Notes: generated from the letters alone by a model not told the origin. 64,000 bases of DNA from Chiridota heheva (GCA_020152595.1 JAIGNY010000466.1:17501-81500), one strand, 5' to 3'; positions 35,925 to 49,413 are shown, counted from the stretch's first letter. Numbers and translations are program-made.

Positions 35925-38900
35925 GTTGCGACCCGCATGGCCAACCATATATGTCCGTATGTGTGTATACTATTGCTCAGTGATCTGATATCGTACATGG
36001 GGCCGGGCTTGTGGGGACAAAGGTATGGCAAGGAAGTTCAACACTTCCTTGGTTATGCTAAAACAATTCGGAATTGGGATTACTAGTAATCTCGGGGCAG
36101 TAATGAATAGAGGTATTTCATGCTACCGAAATATTTTCAGTCAAAAAAACTTTTATTTTGGTTGCCAGGTGAGACGAGTGTTATTTCTCTGGCGAATAAA
36201 ATACTTATTTTTCATTTTTTTGGTCGCCAAGATTTTATCGCTATTCAGAACACAGAGCCTATCTAATACATTCTATTTGCAATAGTTGTTTGGTTAATTG
36301 TTTGACTTGCTCAGTGGTGAATGTTTGTCATGCTTCACTTGTGAATGGAAGTCACAAAAAGTAGGGCCAAATTTCTGAAGTAGTCATTTGAGTTTAGTGC
36401 ATTGTATGTAAGTGAATAGTGTCATAGATTAGTAATCAGCTAAATATGTATATTGTATTGTAAATATAATTCTTCATTGGGTTTAAGGAGTCTTCTTGTC
36501 CATATAGATTGAAAGTCTGGGTATGTACATTCTTAGAAAGGAACTGTTGAAGGCTTTTGTTCTTAGAAGATGACGTTATCCTTCACAAGGGGGAAGGGGG
36601 CGGTGCATGGGGCCATGCTCTTCCTCCACAAAGTGGGGGAGGGGGAGTTTCAAAAACAGAAGTGATTTTGCCTGAAAGTGGGGGAAAAGTGGCGGCCCGC
36701 ATGAATTACATCCCTGCTGCCTCCAAACCAAACTATTCATCGGAAGAGAATATGGGGGCAATGGCTTTATCAAATATTAATTGGTGATCTATCATACATG
36801 GTGTCACATTCCAGATACGGTTTGCTATATGAATTATATTTTGGGATAGAATTACAAATAATAGAAATCATAAACTGCTTTGTAGAATTCTGATTGTCAT
36901 TTATATCTGCTTGAGATGCGGAAACATGTTAAGTGAAGGTGTGTGGAAATTTATTTCCTGTACTTATTAGTGGAAATTGACGATAGGGGGCATGCATGGG
37001 GAGTAGAGTACTATAAAGGAGGCGTGGAAAAGGGAGGAGTGTATGTATCATATTCCTCCCTCCCCACCCCTCTCGAAATTTCATAACAATGGAAAAGAGG
37101 GTCCAAAAATTGCTGCAAATTCATCACATAGGGGATGAAGACACAGTTTTAACAAAATTTGTTATTTCTAACATTTAAATCGCTCCGGATAAGTATGCAG
37201 GAAGCAAAATTCCCCGATGTGATGCTAAAAAAGTTAGATATATTGGGCTATAAGCAGTCAAGAGGGTAACAAGGATGTGAAATGAAAAGAGAAGACAGTT
37301 GTCTACATATTTTTCTGGTAGTTTGCTGCCAAATTTTGTACCAAAGTTTAGCAAAAATCTGGCAAAATTGTCTAAGAATGAAGAAATATCATTGTACAAA
37401 CATACTTTGTTGGGCCCGTATACATGTATGGATGCATCGGTAGAACTTGGACTAGCTGTACAAGGGAAAAGGACAAAATAAGTTCAAAATTCAAGTTGTC
37501 TGTGATGTTTTTAATGCAGGTTTTCCATTTCGCGTCACAGCAAATTTGGGGACATATGCCTCTATTAGCCACTGTTGTCCCACCCATTCCCTCTCCAAGC
37601 CACACCCTCATCTCACGTTTTGTATGCTTCAACCCCTTGGTGCTATTCTATGCATGCATATCTGAATTTAGAATGAGTAGAAATACATAAAAGGGTAATA
37701 GGGACAGAATACATGTATATTACAAAACCCTGTTGCAAATATGACCAGAACTACTCTTTTGGGTCTACTATATATGTAATGTGGGCATCACTATAATTGT
37801 ATTTAAATTGCATATTTTTTTGATATTTATGTTCTTTATCAGGTGAATCAAATGAAGAATTCTGCAGTACTTCTAATACAGGTCATCATTTATTTATTAC
37901 TTTTAACTTCTGGTTACTATTGCTTTTTCACAGGTTACAGTACTGCTATGTTTTTTGCATTATCTTATCTAAAATTATTGATATATATGTATGTGTTTAT
38001 AATCTTTTTGATGGTAGAATTTTTCAAAATCTGATCAAATTTTCAGAAATCTGATTTTTTATTTTTAAAAGTTGCTTTTCCTGCCTTTTGTAAGTAAGAG
38101 CATTTTAACTGTATTTGTAAGCACTTTGGAGTAAGTATTGGTATGCGTATACAAAGAAACCATTTTCATTCAAACTGCCATAGAAAAATATGTGTTGTAA
38201 TAAAGGGGCGGGTGGATTTAATTTATTTGTGCATAATCTGTGTCTCGTTTAAATCAGGAGGCATTAGGTGTCTTGAGAAAGGTATGGAACACGAGCTCTT
38301 GTTGAAAGAAATCTGTGATGCATTTCACAGATACAGCTTTTTCAACTCATTGTGGTAAGGAGCAAACTTTGGACCAGTCCATGGTATAGAGATGGGCATA
38401 TAAGAGATAATACATTTGTTATCATGTCCATGAAAGCATACAGTACATTTAAAAAAGATATACATATGTATACAGATTTTATCAGTCATGAAAAAAATCT
38501 GGTTTTTAACCAAATGGTGAATAGTTGTAATAATACACCAAATCAAATAGCTATATACATTCTTCAATCCAGATGTCTTGTCAGTTTTCTTGTTGGAAGT
38601 TATTTACCATTTCTTACCAAATATTTGAAAGATTTTAAAGCCAAAAAGTGTTTTTCTCCACCTTTCTCTTGCACTGCGAATCATGTATAGCTTGAACAAT
38701 ATTGATTGAGTTTGCATTCAATGACAATTCATTGATTTTTATTAATGGGCGAAATGAGTGTTTAAATATATTGCATTGTTCATATACTTTTTTAATACCT
38801 TTATTTTACGTCTAAGCCGTGCAATTTTGCAATCATTAAGTGGTTTTCAAAGAATTAACCTTTCAAAGTTAAGAAATAGGCCACGTCCACCATAGCAACG

Positions 38901-40362
38901 CGGTAACTAGGTGGGGCAAACAAACCTCAAATCCGCAATCATGCATGACCAATGCCTTGACATTTAGATGATCATTCAGCCTTCAAGGTTCAGTATCATA
39001 CATGCCAAAAATGCACTTTTCATTCAATTGTGATATTAGGTTTAAGCCAAACTTCTTATAAAGTAAAGAATGTACCTTTCAGTGTATTGTACTATGTCAT
39101 GAGCCTGCAAAGGTTTATTATTCTACATGCCAATATGCACTTTTCATAAATCCTAGTTGAGCTGTGGTATAATCAATATTTAGTAAAGAATTATCGTTTA
39201 AGATCTGCATTTCAACTGGTATTGTGTATATACCTTACATATTGGTTTCTTATGACACAAATTAATTTCAGTTTCATTGCACACCAGTCAAAACATTCAG
39301 GCTGTAGCTAAAGACTGCTCTGAACTTGATTTTTTTCTAACGTGGCACATGTCACTTTCTTATGTTGGGTGTGGTTAGGATTGAATTTATTGTTGAATGT
39401 GGAACATGAATGTATTGTGCTTATAATGTATAACAAATTTTTTCTCTCTGCCAAAGGCATGCCTGTTGTGTAGAAAAAATACAACAATAAATGTAAATAA
39501 AATGTTGCATGTTGTTAGTTTTTTCTTAGATATCATATTTATTCTGATAATTATATTTGAAAGTTTTGAATAAATGCATATTTTTATGTTCACTTAACCT
39601 GGAAATCAATAGGAAGAGAAAATCCAATTATGATGACATGTCCAAATATTCCAAGTTTTAGTTGGTCATACAGGTGAAGGTATTTTTGAAACCTCCACAC
39701 TTTCATAAATGGTCATATTAGTGTTACACTTGGGAGGCAACATTTGTTAGAATGATTAAAAACCTAATAAAAATAAAAAATGATACTGTAGTAAGGCTTT
39801 TTACCAAAACATGAGTTTTAGAGGTCTTTACATGTTCAGGCATACTTAGTTGAGTAGACTACTTAAATATTTTCTTATTTAAAGGTCTACGGACGTGTAG
39901 TAATTTCTTTTTTTTAAAGAGTACTAAAATCTGAGCTGATCGTTTTTTGAATTTTGAGAAAAGTACTTCTAGTTATTGAGTTACGGCTTAACAGATCTTG
40001 ATGAGTTTTTATGGACAGCCTAAAATCTAAAAGTGGACAACAAACAGGTCTGATTAAAACTAACAATTTTTTTGACCAAGTTACATACCTCCCAAGGCAA
40101 TCTAAGACTAATTTTTTGATTATGAAAACTTTAATGCTACTATTATTGGAGCCGCCATTTAGAACAAGCAGAAAATGATGTCATCAACCTGACAACATGG
40201 AATGCTTTGTATTTCTGTATAATTTAAGTTTTCTTGCCGATGAAAAATCTTTTTCCTTTTATAAAGTTCAAGGACATTTTTGTGTATGCATTAAACATGT
40301 TAAAACTTTTGAATCACATTATTTTGGATTAAAATCTATTACAATTTATAAAGAAATACATT
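35925..40362. other. No gene supported; one repeat fragment at 38870-38960
   Basis: Several short open frames exist on both strands, but none shows a domain, conserved composition or paired splice sites. The segment 38870-38960 (CCACCATAGCAACGCGGTAA and following) is a fragment of the repeat at 29715 and 22710. Confidence 0.4.
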
Positions 40363-40562
40363 AGGGCCATTCCGCAGTCTGTGACTTACGTGGCGGGCTG
40401 CAGAATGGCACTAGCAGACCCTAAGGTCTCCTAGGAATTTGCTAGGGTCATTACCGAGTCTGTGACTAATGTGATGGACTGCGGAATGGACATAGCAGAC
40501 CCCTAGGTTCGCCTAGGGCCATTCCAGTCTGTGACTTGCATGACGGACTGCGGAATGGCCCA
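40363..40562. repeat. Tandem repeat with palindromic ends (AGGGCCATTCCGCAGTCTGT)
   Basis: Two and a half units of about 70-85 bp. Each opens with GGCCATTCCGCAGTCTGTGA and contains the inverse form GGACTGCGGAATGG, so every unit can fold. The whole block begins GGGCCATTCCGC and ends GCGGAATGGCCC. Confidence 0.85.
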
Positions 40563-41429
40563 TTGTAATCCTTGTCCCTGTTGGGGAAATACTTTCATAA
40601 TGCACAAGATTTCAATGCAGACTTGAACAAAATGGCAGCCTCCAGGGGTCAACTTCAAACATGAACAACTTTAGGAATAAGATTTTGACTTAATGTTTGT
40701 ATATTTTTGTCCCCTATCATATGAAATAATGATTGTATAAGACTTGATGTCTCCTTTAATTTCTTTCCTAAATATTAAGTGACTGAAATTAATGAGAAAG
40801 TATATAAGTATATTCCTGCTAATATTTGTTATTGATGCATAGCAATGACTCAACTTTTAAGCAGAATTTGCTGCACCACTTCAACAAAAAAATTATGATG
40901 AACATTTGAAGAACAAAGAAAATACCAAGTTGTCTGTAATACATCACAAAATTTACATAAAATATGCAAATTGATGCCCGAGAATTAAAAATGCTGTAAA
41001 ATGGTCAATTTTTAATTGATTTTGAATAATGTTTTTGCTATGGTTTCTAATATTGAAATCAATTGAGCTGATGTTACACGTCCATATACATTTAACCTCC
41101 CAACACGTTTGAATTCAATGTAGCCGACTGGTGATCTTTTCAGCATTGTGTAAAATGCTGCAGGTTCAGGGTGTTTTCCCTTGAAGCTCAACTATTTAAC
41201 TTTTATTCAACCACGCAGCGATGTTATTGCCGTTTTGGGTGCAGCATCTTCTACTCCGCATCCTAAACTTGTTTTTCAAAAAGTGCTGGTAGAGTAAGGC
41301 TTAACCAAGATCCGCATTCTAATTCTAAGCACAAAATGTTCAAAGCACAACTTTATTCTGAGTTTTAAGGAATTACAGCACTGTATGTGCACACGTGCTA
41401 AATGTTTGCGGACAAATTATTTCTCGTTC

Positions 41430-41965
41430 TGGAATGAAGGTGAAAATTCACACAAGATTTGAAGAACAATCGTCCAAAATAAAGGAACTTTTCCAAAAGT
41501 TACACAATACGAAGGAAATTTCTCAAAGATTGAAAGTTATTTCACAAACATTGAATGAAATTTCCTGAAAACTGATGAAAAATTGGCCCGAATGAACTGA
41601 AGGAAATTTCACAAACATTGAGAAGGAAATTTACTTAAATTTACTGAAAATCGAGGAAAAACTCAGTGCCCAAAAATGAAGGAAATTTCCCAAAAATTGA
41701 AGAAAATTCACAAAAATTGCCCGAAAATAAAGAAAATTGTCCAAAAGAAAACTGCAGGAGAATCAAGGAAATCCTCCAAAATTGAATGGCATTTCCCAAG
41801 CATTTAAGGAAATTTACTGACAATTGATGAAAATGTATCGTAATTCAAGAAAATTACCCCAAAATGAAGGAAATATTCCGAAGTTGCACGAGAATGAAGG
41901 AAATTTCCCAAAAATTAAAATTTTCCAAACATTGAATGAATTTTCCTATAAATTGAAGAAAATTT
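41430..41965. repeat. Degenerate minisatellite GAAGGAAATTTCCCAAAAAT
   Basis: About twenty degenerate units of 22-28 bp, built on GAAGGAAATTTCCCAAAAATT, cover roughly 530 bp. Noncoding; short minus-strand frames are Phe/Ser-rich artefacts. Confidence 0.85.
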
Positions 41966-42126
41966 ACATAAACCGTGACTAAGAATTTTCTCATGGTAAA
42001 AAAGTATCATCGGAAAGATTCCCACCCATAAATATGAGACGCATTTGTTGGGTAAAACAAACAATACTTGCGTAGCAGCTATGCATGTTAAATTTTAGTA
42101 TATAGTACATAATCTAAACATATACT

Positions 42127-42208
42127 ACCAAGATCCATGTGTATGAATGTGTAAGCAGATCCATGTGTATGAATGTGTAAGCAGATCCATGTGTATGTAT
42201 GTGTAAGT
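42127..42208. repeat. 26-bp tandem repeat, three copies
   Basis: AGATCCATGTGTATGAATGT plus GTAAGC is repeated at 26-bp spacing. The third copy carries one substitution (GTATGTATGTG). Confidence 0.92.
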
Positions 42209-42893
42209 AGCCTTTCAATGGCTTTGCACAGGGCACCATGGAAACATTTTCTTACCAACAAAAAATGAATTTTGTTTCAAAGCATGTTTTTTTTATTTCA
42301 CAAATCTTGCTTAACAGTCAATGCTTTCAATGCAGCAGAACAGTGGGAACTTTGATGCCTGATTGCAGTATAGTGTAGCATATTGAAAATCAATTCAAAC
42401 ATTCTGCTGAGTAAAAAAATAAAAATTCAGATGTTACATCAGCTATACCTACATGTATGTAGATTATTTAAAAATCTGCTTCCACATTTAAAAAAAGATA
42501 TTCTAAAATGTAGATTGATTCCTGTCACCTCTTTAAAATCTGGCGAGTCTTCATTCACCAGTGCATATCACAACTGTTGCAACAGCGGACATCTCTATGT
42601 AACATTAAGTGATGAGAAAGTAAGGTAACATAACCCAATCTACCATCTTCAAAACCTCTTAAAAGTTGAAACCAGAATGTCTCCAAAATGAAAGAATTTA
42701 CAATACTTTCTTGTTGGCTGTTTTCCTTTTATTTCAATCTATCATATTAGATAAAGCTTTACAAATAAAGTGAACTTTTAACAGTGCAGATAAAAGCTTT
42801 CTTTAATTTAAATTTAAAAAACTTTATGACAAACTACAGTAGTCTGTGTTGAATTATACACAGTCATAACTGATGGAATTCACACCACCCAAT

Positions 42894-42899
42894 TTATTA
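42894..42899 (-). terminator. Candidate AATAAA for the RIIa-domain gene
   Basis: The plus-strand TTTATT reads AATAAA on the minus strand, 230 bp beyond the candidate stop codon at 43129. It supports the terminal exon only weakly. Confidence 0.3.
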
Positions 42900-43128
42900 T
42901 ACGTATTGCTTAGAAAGCCCTTTTAATACACAGATATAAATAAACTATTGCAAAATGATTATTTTTCTACAGTAAGACAAGGAGTCTCTCCTGTGTAGAA
43001 GAGTTCTATAGATATATTTTGAATGATGTAACTAATGACTATATTGTTGATGCTGCATTTAAATGGCAAGATAAAAGAGGTGAATTTTGGGTAAAGTTAA
43101 AGTCATCTCTGATTTCATTCAGCTTTCT

Positions 43129-43157
43129 TTAGTTCCTGAGACTAACTTCTGGTGCAT
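43129..43157 (-). CDS. Candidate terminal exon of RIIa-domain gene
   Basis: After a pyrimidine-rich acceptor, two bases complete the split codon, then eight codons (APEVSLRN) and TAA. The phase agrees with the upstream donor. Short length keeps confidence low. Confidence 0.4.
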
Positions 43158-46100
43158 CTGATGGAGAAAAAAAAGAAAAAATCAGGAAATTTAAAACTAT
43201 AATTCAAGGCATGCGCTATATGGAATGGGACACATTGATGATATTTGTTTATATTTTTACAAGTATTCGTACAAACAATTCAGCGAATACTATGTGTATA
43301 CATCCAAACACAAATGTTGTTTTAGAATAAAAATGATCAAGTGTAAAGATGAATACATTTCATAATTCTTTTGTTTTTCCCATTATCATGCCGAAAGTTT
43401 ATCTTTAAGCCTACCCGCATCTGACACCTGAAATTGTCCTGAAAACTCCGGTATGACAATTACCAACCTGACTTCCTGTTCAGCGTATTGTGTTTCCACT
43501 CCAAACAATGATTGTTTATCTGCCATTCCCATGCACACCACAGCCAAGTAGCCCAAGGCTAGTTGTGTGTATAAGATTACAGAAAGACAGTGCTAAACAA
43601 TCAGGGCACATTTGTGATTTAAATCAAAATGCAAATGGTGTTAGGTGTCTTAGTGGGAGAAGTCTGCTTTCAAACTGGCGATAAAAATTGCTGGGTATTA
43701 TATGCCTGAGGTAATGACAGTGAATGATTGACAGATCATTTCTCCTAACAAAACGCATTGCTTTATGTAACTATCGTATCTAATAAATTGTCCAACCACA
43801 TTTCCTGGTAATGATGTGTTGCAGGAATAAAAAAAAAAAAATCCAATCTAAAAGTTACTAAGGAAAAAAACCCAGCTGGTGTTGCTCTTGATGGCATTAG
43901 ATACAAGTAGCACATGGAACTACTATTCATCTGATAGCTTTTGACAAAAGTATACAATTCAAATGAGCTTTGGGATTTTCTGGCTAATCATTTCATATTA
44001 TAGCTGATTTTTTTACTTTTTAACTAAATATTAATCATAAAAATACACACTTCAGCCATTAGGGCAGTGATACTTTGCCTGCCTTCTTAACCCATCTTTT
44101 TTTTGCTGTCATGTCAGTCATACAGTAATAATTGCTGTGTGCACACTACACACATGTTTACTGTACATGGGATGTGCAGAGCATGTGATGTACATGCTCT
44201 GCAACATTTCATGGCAAGGGGTGTATTGATGGTATTGGGCGGAAAGGGGGTCCTTTAAGGGACATGTCACAGAATATGGGGTGGCCAATGGCACCAACAG
44301 GAACACCAGAAATTGCACAAAAAGTGGGCAAAAATGAACATGCCCTGTATTACTTGAGGATTTAACTCAAGACATGCAGGATATGGATGCCTTATGGCAA
44401 CCAGATGGTGCAGAAATTCTTACCCTTCCTGGAACTCGTGGTGCTCAGTATTTTTAGTGTGGAACCTTATGTTATATAATATACGACAGTATCTCGGGTG
44501 GAACTGACACAATCACTTCCAGTTGGCATTCAACCAGTAGCCTACCTGTGCAACCTGGGGAAGGCAATTCTGAGGATGAGCCATCATAGCCAACACCCTT
44601 GTATATGATAGAGAAAACCTTACAGTACATGTAACACTTAACCTACATGTAGGGTGCTCACTGTATGCCTACATTTCAAGTTACATTGCTTGAAGTAACT
44701 TATATTTGGAGGAAGAAACTGGAAAACTGAATTGATTCAAATGCAAAAGTACCAAAATTTGAAATATAAATGTTAGATTTTCACTTGAATTGTAAAGACT
44801 AATCTAGTGCATATTCTTTATTGACTTCTTTTGCTCATACTTTGTTAGTGCCAAAATATTAAGATATTATGAAAAACTGCCTTTTGAAGTGAAATATTGA
44901 TTAATCATCTGATCATAATTGACCAATGAAACAGGCAAACCAAAAATAGCTTCAAGTCAGGTGTTAATGAATGTACCCCAAATGACTGAATAATTAAGGG
45001 GTACTTGATTATTAATTATTGTTGAAAGTATTTCATTATTACTTTGTAATGTTAGTTTTTGTTGTTGATTGAAAATAAATTATAGAAAAGACATTTTATC
45101 ATCACATAAGTATAGTTTTAAAAATGTCATTATTAAGTGTACAAAAATGTCCTGTTTGTCACGTCCAGTCTGTCACAATATTAATGGGCCTGGTATTTCC
45201 CGTTTACATGTTTTGAATAACTATATTATACATGTATGTTTATTGATGATTTGTATAAAAGTGATTAACTTGACAGGGAGAACACATTCAATTTCATGGT
45301 CGAAGAGATAGCTTTTTAAAAGAAAAGTCGTTTTCAAAAAATTGAGTGTAATTTTCGTCCCGTCTGTCATGCTGATTTTACTTTTGTCACTACACAGCTA
45401 TTGAATCCTCTAGTTTCATGGATTGTCTTTTAACCCTTACTAGTCTAGCAGCACTTTTTTGAAAACGTGCTTGAGAGGTGGAGTCGCAGATGGGCCACCC
45501 AAAACGACGCTAATATTGACGCATGGTAGAGTAAGGGTTAATATAAATTATAAATTGTTTACCATGGCTATGTATATAACTTAGGGTTACAACTTACAGA
45601 TTGTTTTTGGCAGGCCATTAAAAACAAAAGTAGTGTAAATCTGTTCTGTCTGTCACGATGAAATTAGCCTTTTGAAAAATCTGTGATGAACGTATTTTGT
45701 GAGAGGGAAATTAAGTCGGTATAAATCATCATATTCAAGCAGATTTGAGTGCGGCATTCAACAACTTTTTGTCCGAATTTGATCAGTGCCCACATTAATC
45801 TGCTTATATGTAGAATTGTGGCAGAGATTAAAACATCACAAATTGGTGGTATACAGTTAAATGATATGGAACTTACAACAACAACAAAATCCTTTTTTTT
45901 ATAGTTTTCAACATATTTTAAAATAATTCAGTTAATGTTGCCTGAGTGTGTCCATTAACACATCACACATGCATAAATTTCAAACGCCTTTAAACTGTTT
46001 TGGGATATGTTATTATTACTGGAAGTCATATAAGGAAAGAAATGAAAGTGAAGTGAAATGACAGTAAAGGCTAGCCTCAAAGATGTTAATATAAATTATT

Positions 46101-47065
46101 TTAATGCTGAGCAATTTTTTTGTTTTTATGGTAGGTACATAACATAAAATTGCTAATTAGTCCAATAGATCATGTTACTACAATTTTTTAAAAATATCCT
46201 GTCACAGTTTATATTAAAACACAGTTTTTGAAACGACATACCTCCAGCCACCTCCACTTGTGCTTTTTCTCTTGATGTACACAAATTAGCATACTGTTGC
46301 TTCACTCTCTCCATCATATCACCCTTTAAGGCAGGATCAAAACCAGTTTCTAAAAACAAAGTATACACAAAAAGTATATCAATTAGTAACCAACCTTTAG
46401 TTCATTCTATTAGATATTTATTGCAAACAAAAGCTTCTTATTAAACATTTTTTGAGGGAATGGCATATTGGCATTACTATTCATATAATAAGATTTTAAG
46501 AAGGGATCTCAAAACAAGTTTTCAATAAAAAATAGTAGATGAAGGTGTGTTTTTCATGTGATGCATCATTGTCATGATAAGCATATTGTTCTTTCATAAA
46601 ACATGACAAACTGTTATCATATTTCTTTTGAAGATTTTGATACCACCATTCCTTTATGAACAGCCAAATAGTCATAATGGATATAATTTGTAGGATTTCT
46701 ATAATTCCTGTAACAGTATGAGGGTTAATAAGACATGCTAATGGTTATCAATCATTCTTCCTTACCAGGGAACTGTCATTCTAATGGCCAAACTTGTTTT
46801 TAAGTTGTCATAAGTCAAATAAACTTCATTAATTTGACTCATTTTGTATTCCTCAGAAATGGAGCACACTGAAATCAAATTTCTAAGCCCAATTATTTTG
46901 CTTACCTTGTCGAATATCAATTAAGTCCTTCAGGAGACTGGAAATGAACTTAATGGTATTTTCTGGTTTAACCCTCATCACCTCTTGAGAAATGAGCCAG
47001 AGAATATTCTCAAATCCAGAGGGTACCTCCAGCTGTGTGGCACCATATTTCAACCCAGAGGCCAT
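43129..47065 (-). CDS. RIIa (PKA docking) domain protein, SPA17/CABYR-like, about 98 aa
   Basis: Minus-strand exons are 47065-46906 (ATG, 53 codons plus 1 nt; donor GTAAGC), 46349-46242 (acceptor TTGTTTTTAG, donor GTATGT) and a candidate short last exon 43157-43129. The first 45 residues carry VPSGFENILWLISQEVMR, then PENTIKFISSLLKDLIDIR. This is the pattern of the RIIa dimerisation/docking helices of SPA17, CABYR and ropporin, followed by ETGFDP as in SPA17 (TNFDP). Such proteins bind A-kinase anchoring proteins in sperm flagella and cilia. No IQ motif follows, unlike mammalian SPA17. The first two exons are solid. The last exon rests on phase-1 compatibility, acceptor TTTTTCTCCATCAG and an early TAA, so other downstream exons are possible. 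Confidence 0.75.
43158..46241. other. Probable intron 2 of the RIIa-domain gene
   Basis: About 3.1 kb of AT-rich DNA with no recognised exon or repeat boundary. Open frames are short and lack conserved motifs. Confidence 0.45.
46242..46349 (-). CDS. RIIa-domain gene, coding exon 2
   Basis: The 108-nt exon encodes (E)TGFDPALKGDMMERVKQQ and a short charged tail ending QVEVAG. It is phase 1 at both ends, so it can be skipped without shifting the frame. Confidence 0.8.
46906..47065 (-). CDS. RIIa-domain gene, coding exon 1
   Basis: The ATG is the first base of the exon: minus-strand TTCTCTTGTGTTAG directly precedes it. It encodes the RIIa helices. Joining to the upstream noncoding exon ending CAAG gives CAAGATGGCC, a good initiation context. 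Confidence 0.85.
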
Positions 47066-47569
47066 CTAACACAAGAGAACAAAATAAGTACAGTGAATCA
47101 AACATGAAGCTTTACATATGTGTTGCACAAACAGACAAATGCCTTTGCTACAAACAAACAAAAATATCAGTCATTTTACAACCAGTGTTCTTAAAAAAAA
47201 AAACGGACCTCTTATCGAACAAAGAGACAATACACATGACCCAATTTAAGATACAGTAAACACACAACAACGAGGCCTAATACTATGTGTCACCATAAGA
47301 ACCATGGCATAAGAGTCATAGGCCTAGTGTGTGATCACTGGTCATTAAGGTTAGGCTGCATAAGAAAACCTAAAATTTGGTTGATTATGGCATCTTATAA
47401 CTCCTAAACAATGTCAGGAAAATTCCTTTAAAAAATAAACTGAAATTTTGAAAGTGAAAGTAGATTTAATGGCCTGTGGAGCAAAGAACTTCAGAAGTTA
47501 TAGCCTAATATAAGTGAAAGCTAAAATTTAAGATAGACTTATTTATGACATGCACATTTTTTCCATGAA

Positions 47570-47895
47570 TCTCCTTACAACAAGCCCTAAGGTTAGGCCT
47601 AAAGTTAGGCCATGTGCAAACACATTCACTAGCTAACCTTAAGTTACATGTAGCCTAACGTAGAGCCTAAGCTATGCGTAAAGTTAGGCCTACAACAACA
47701 GAACACTAACGTTAACGTTAGCTTTAAAAAAAAAAAAAAAAAAAAAAAATCTGCAAAGTTTTTTTATTGTAGCGTTAGCCCTAACGTTAGACTAGTGTTA
47801 GGCCTAACGTTAGACTTAACGTAAGGCTAACGCTGGGCTGACGTAAGGCTAACGTTAGGCTAAGGTTAGGCCTAACGTAAGGCCTAACGTAATTC
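47570..47895. repeat. AACGTTAGGC simple-sequence block and poly(A)
   Basis: Dense degenerate repetition of TAACGTTAGGC and GGCCTAACGTAAGG words surrounds a run of more than 20 A (about 47728-47749). It lies in the first intron of the RIIa-domain gene and is noncoding. Confidence 0.75.
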
Positions 47896-48198
47896 TCCTA
47901 TACTAACCAAGCAATCAGCTGCAGGAAAAATTAAAAACAACAATACGCGCGCGTATTATCTTCGTGAACTTGTACACACGTACACAGTACATATCATAAA
48001 CGCTATGAAAATGTATAGGCCTAAGCTTTTGTTGTAGCCTATGCACAAATCTGCATCAACCTTCCAACTGCTCTGCCTGGATTTTTGTTTTCTAAGTTAT
48101 GGGAATGTTTTTTTTTATTTTTCACGAGGATAGGAAGTCTTTCCTTCAGACTGTCGCAATTAAGAAATATGTAATAAGCAGGTAAGATTTGAAGTTAA

Positions 48199-48329
48199 AA
48201 TTTTGCCTCGCATACGTTTATGATGACACACACATAATTTTGCCTCGCATACATTTATGATGACACACACATAATTTTGCCTCGCATACGTTTATGATGA
48301 CACACACATAATTTTGCCTCGCATACGTT
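48199..48329. repeat. 37-bp tandem repeat, 3.5 copies
   Basis: The unit begins AATTTTGCCTCGCATACGTT and ends GATGACACACACAT, repeated at exact 37-bp spacing with one A/G difference. Confidence 0.95.
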
Positions 48330-48542
48330 CATTTTGACCTAGGCCTAGGTCCTACCAATTATCATATTATTACGAGTAACACTTTTACAAATTATGATGG
48401 CAAAACCATTAAAAATAGGCTGACGAGCTTTCCAATTTAATGACATTAATAATGTAAACTTACTAGGCCTAAATACATTTGTATCTCCTTATATACAACA
48501 AAAAAGAATGAAATTGAATGACTTTCGGAGCTAATCGTTTAC

Positions 48543-48700
48543 CTTGACAACTTTGTCCGTCCTACTCGCGACGGGCGTACTTGTAACGCACAGCTCAGGC
48601 CAGATTACGCTGGCGCGGCGAGTGCTAGTTTTCAGATATTCGCACTTACGATCTTCCTCGAGAGACAACAAGTCACTAGCGCGAGAAAAAGTTTACATCA
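48543..48700 (-). other. Candidate 5' noncoding exon and promoter of RIIa-domain gene
   Basis: A locally CpG-rich stretch (about 48545-48680) ends on the minus strand in GTTGTCAAG followed by GTAAAC, a good donor. It lies 1.5 kb upstream of a coding exon whose ATG directly abuts its acceptor, so a noncoding first exon is required and this is the best candidate. The 5' limit is unknown. Confidence 0.5.
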
Positions 48701-49176
48701 CAATTCACATATTAGTTATTACTACCTAAGATGGAGGAGCATGTTTGATATGCAATAAAATATCATTTAAGTGAAATAAAATATATGTGGCAGAACGATC
48801 GAATTTTTTTTCTTCGCGGATATAAAGCGCAGGAATTGGATTGTACTGTTTGGGTGTTGCATGCAATTTCAACGCGTATAACGTTATTGGCGCTTTGCGC
48901 GTCACGACGGTAAGATATTCAAAATACTGCGCACGCCAATTGCAAGGCGTAATACAATTTATATGTGCACACACATGCACACGCGCCGGTATTACACGCA
49001 TTGTTAAGAGCGTTTCACGATTTTTAAGAAAAAAAAACTGACAAAAAATGTTTGCATTTGTTTCCCTTTCCATCTAATTTTGACCATTTATCGTTGTTGA
49101 TTCTCTCCAAATTTTACAACTGCAACTGGAAACAAATTGTAGAAAGTGTGTTCAATTTTTCAGAGAGAAGGTAGTG

Positions 49177-49413
49177 AGAGAGAGAGAGAGTTGAACACAC
49201 AATTACAATGACGGGGTCGTCGCCTGCGTATTCGCTTATGATAGTACAAATGCTATCACGAAACGCTTAATACGACCCAGACGAGAACACAGGTACGAGA
49301 CGGACAGACATAACAGGTCCACGGCCTTTGATAACCAGTTGTGGTTTTGATTGAACCCGGGGCCTCGTGGTCTGTAGACAGGTATTATAACCGCTACACC
49401 ACAGTAGGTAGAT
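49177..49413 (-). mobile_element. tRNA-derived SINE, copy 2, perfect 13-bp target duplication
   Basis: The minus strand starts with a tRNA-like head: GTGGTGTAGCGGTTATAA (A-box) and CCCCGGGTTCAATC (B-box). It runs through AACTGGTTATCAAAGGCCGT to a (CT)n tail. AGAGAAGGTAGTG flanks it on both sides (49164-49176 and 49414-49426), the sign of LINE-driven insertion. It is about 85% similar by eye to the copy at 7356. Confidence 0.93.

Noticed and set aside
37175-37690. Overlapping open frames on both strands near 37.2-37.7 kb
   Set aside because: Mutually shadowing frames without domains, splice pairs or conserved composition.
42383-42628. 81-codon plus-strand open frame followed by GTAACA
   Set aside because: No acceptor, no recognisable motif, and AT-biased composition like the surroundings.
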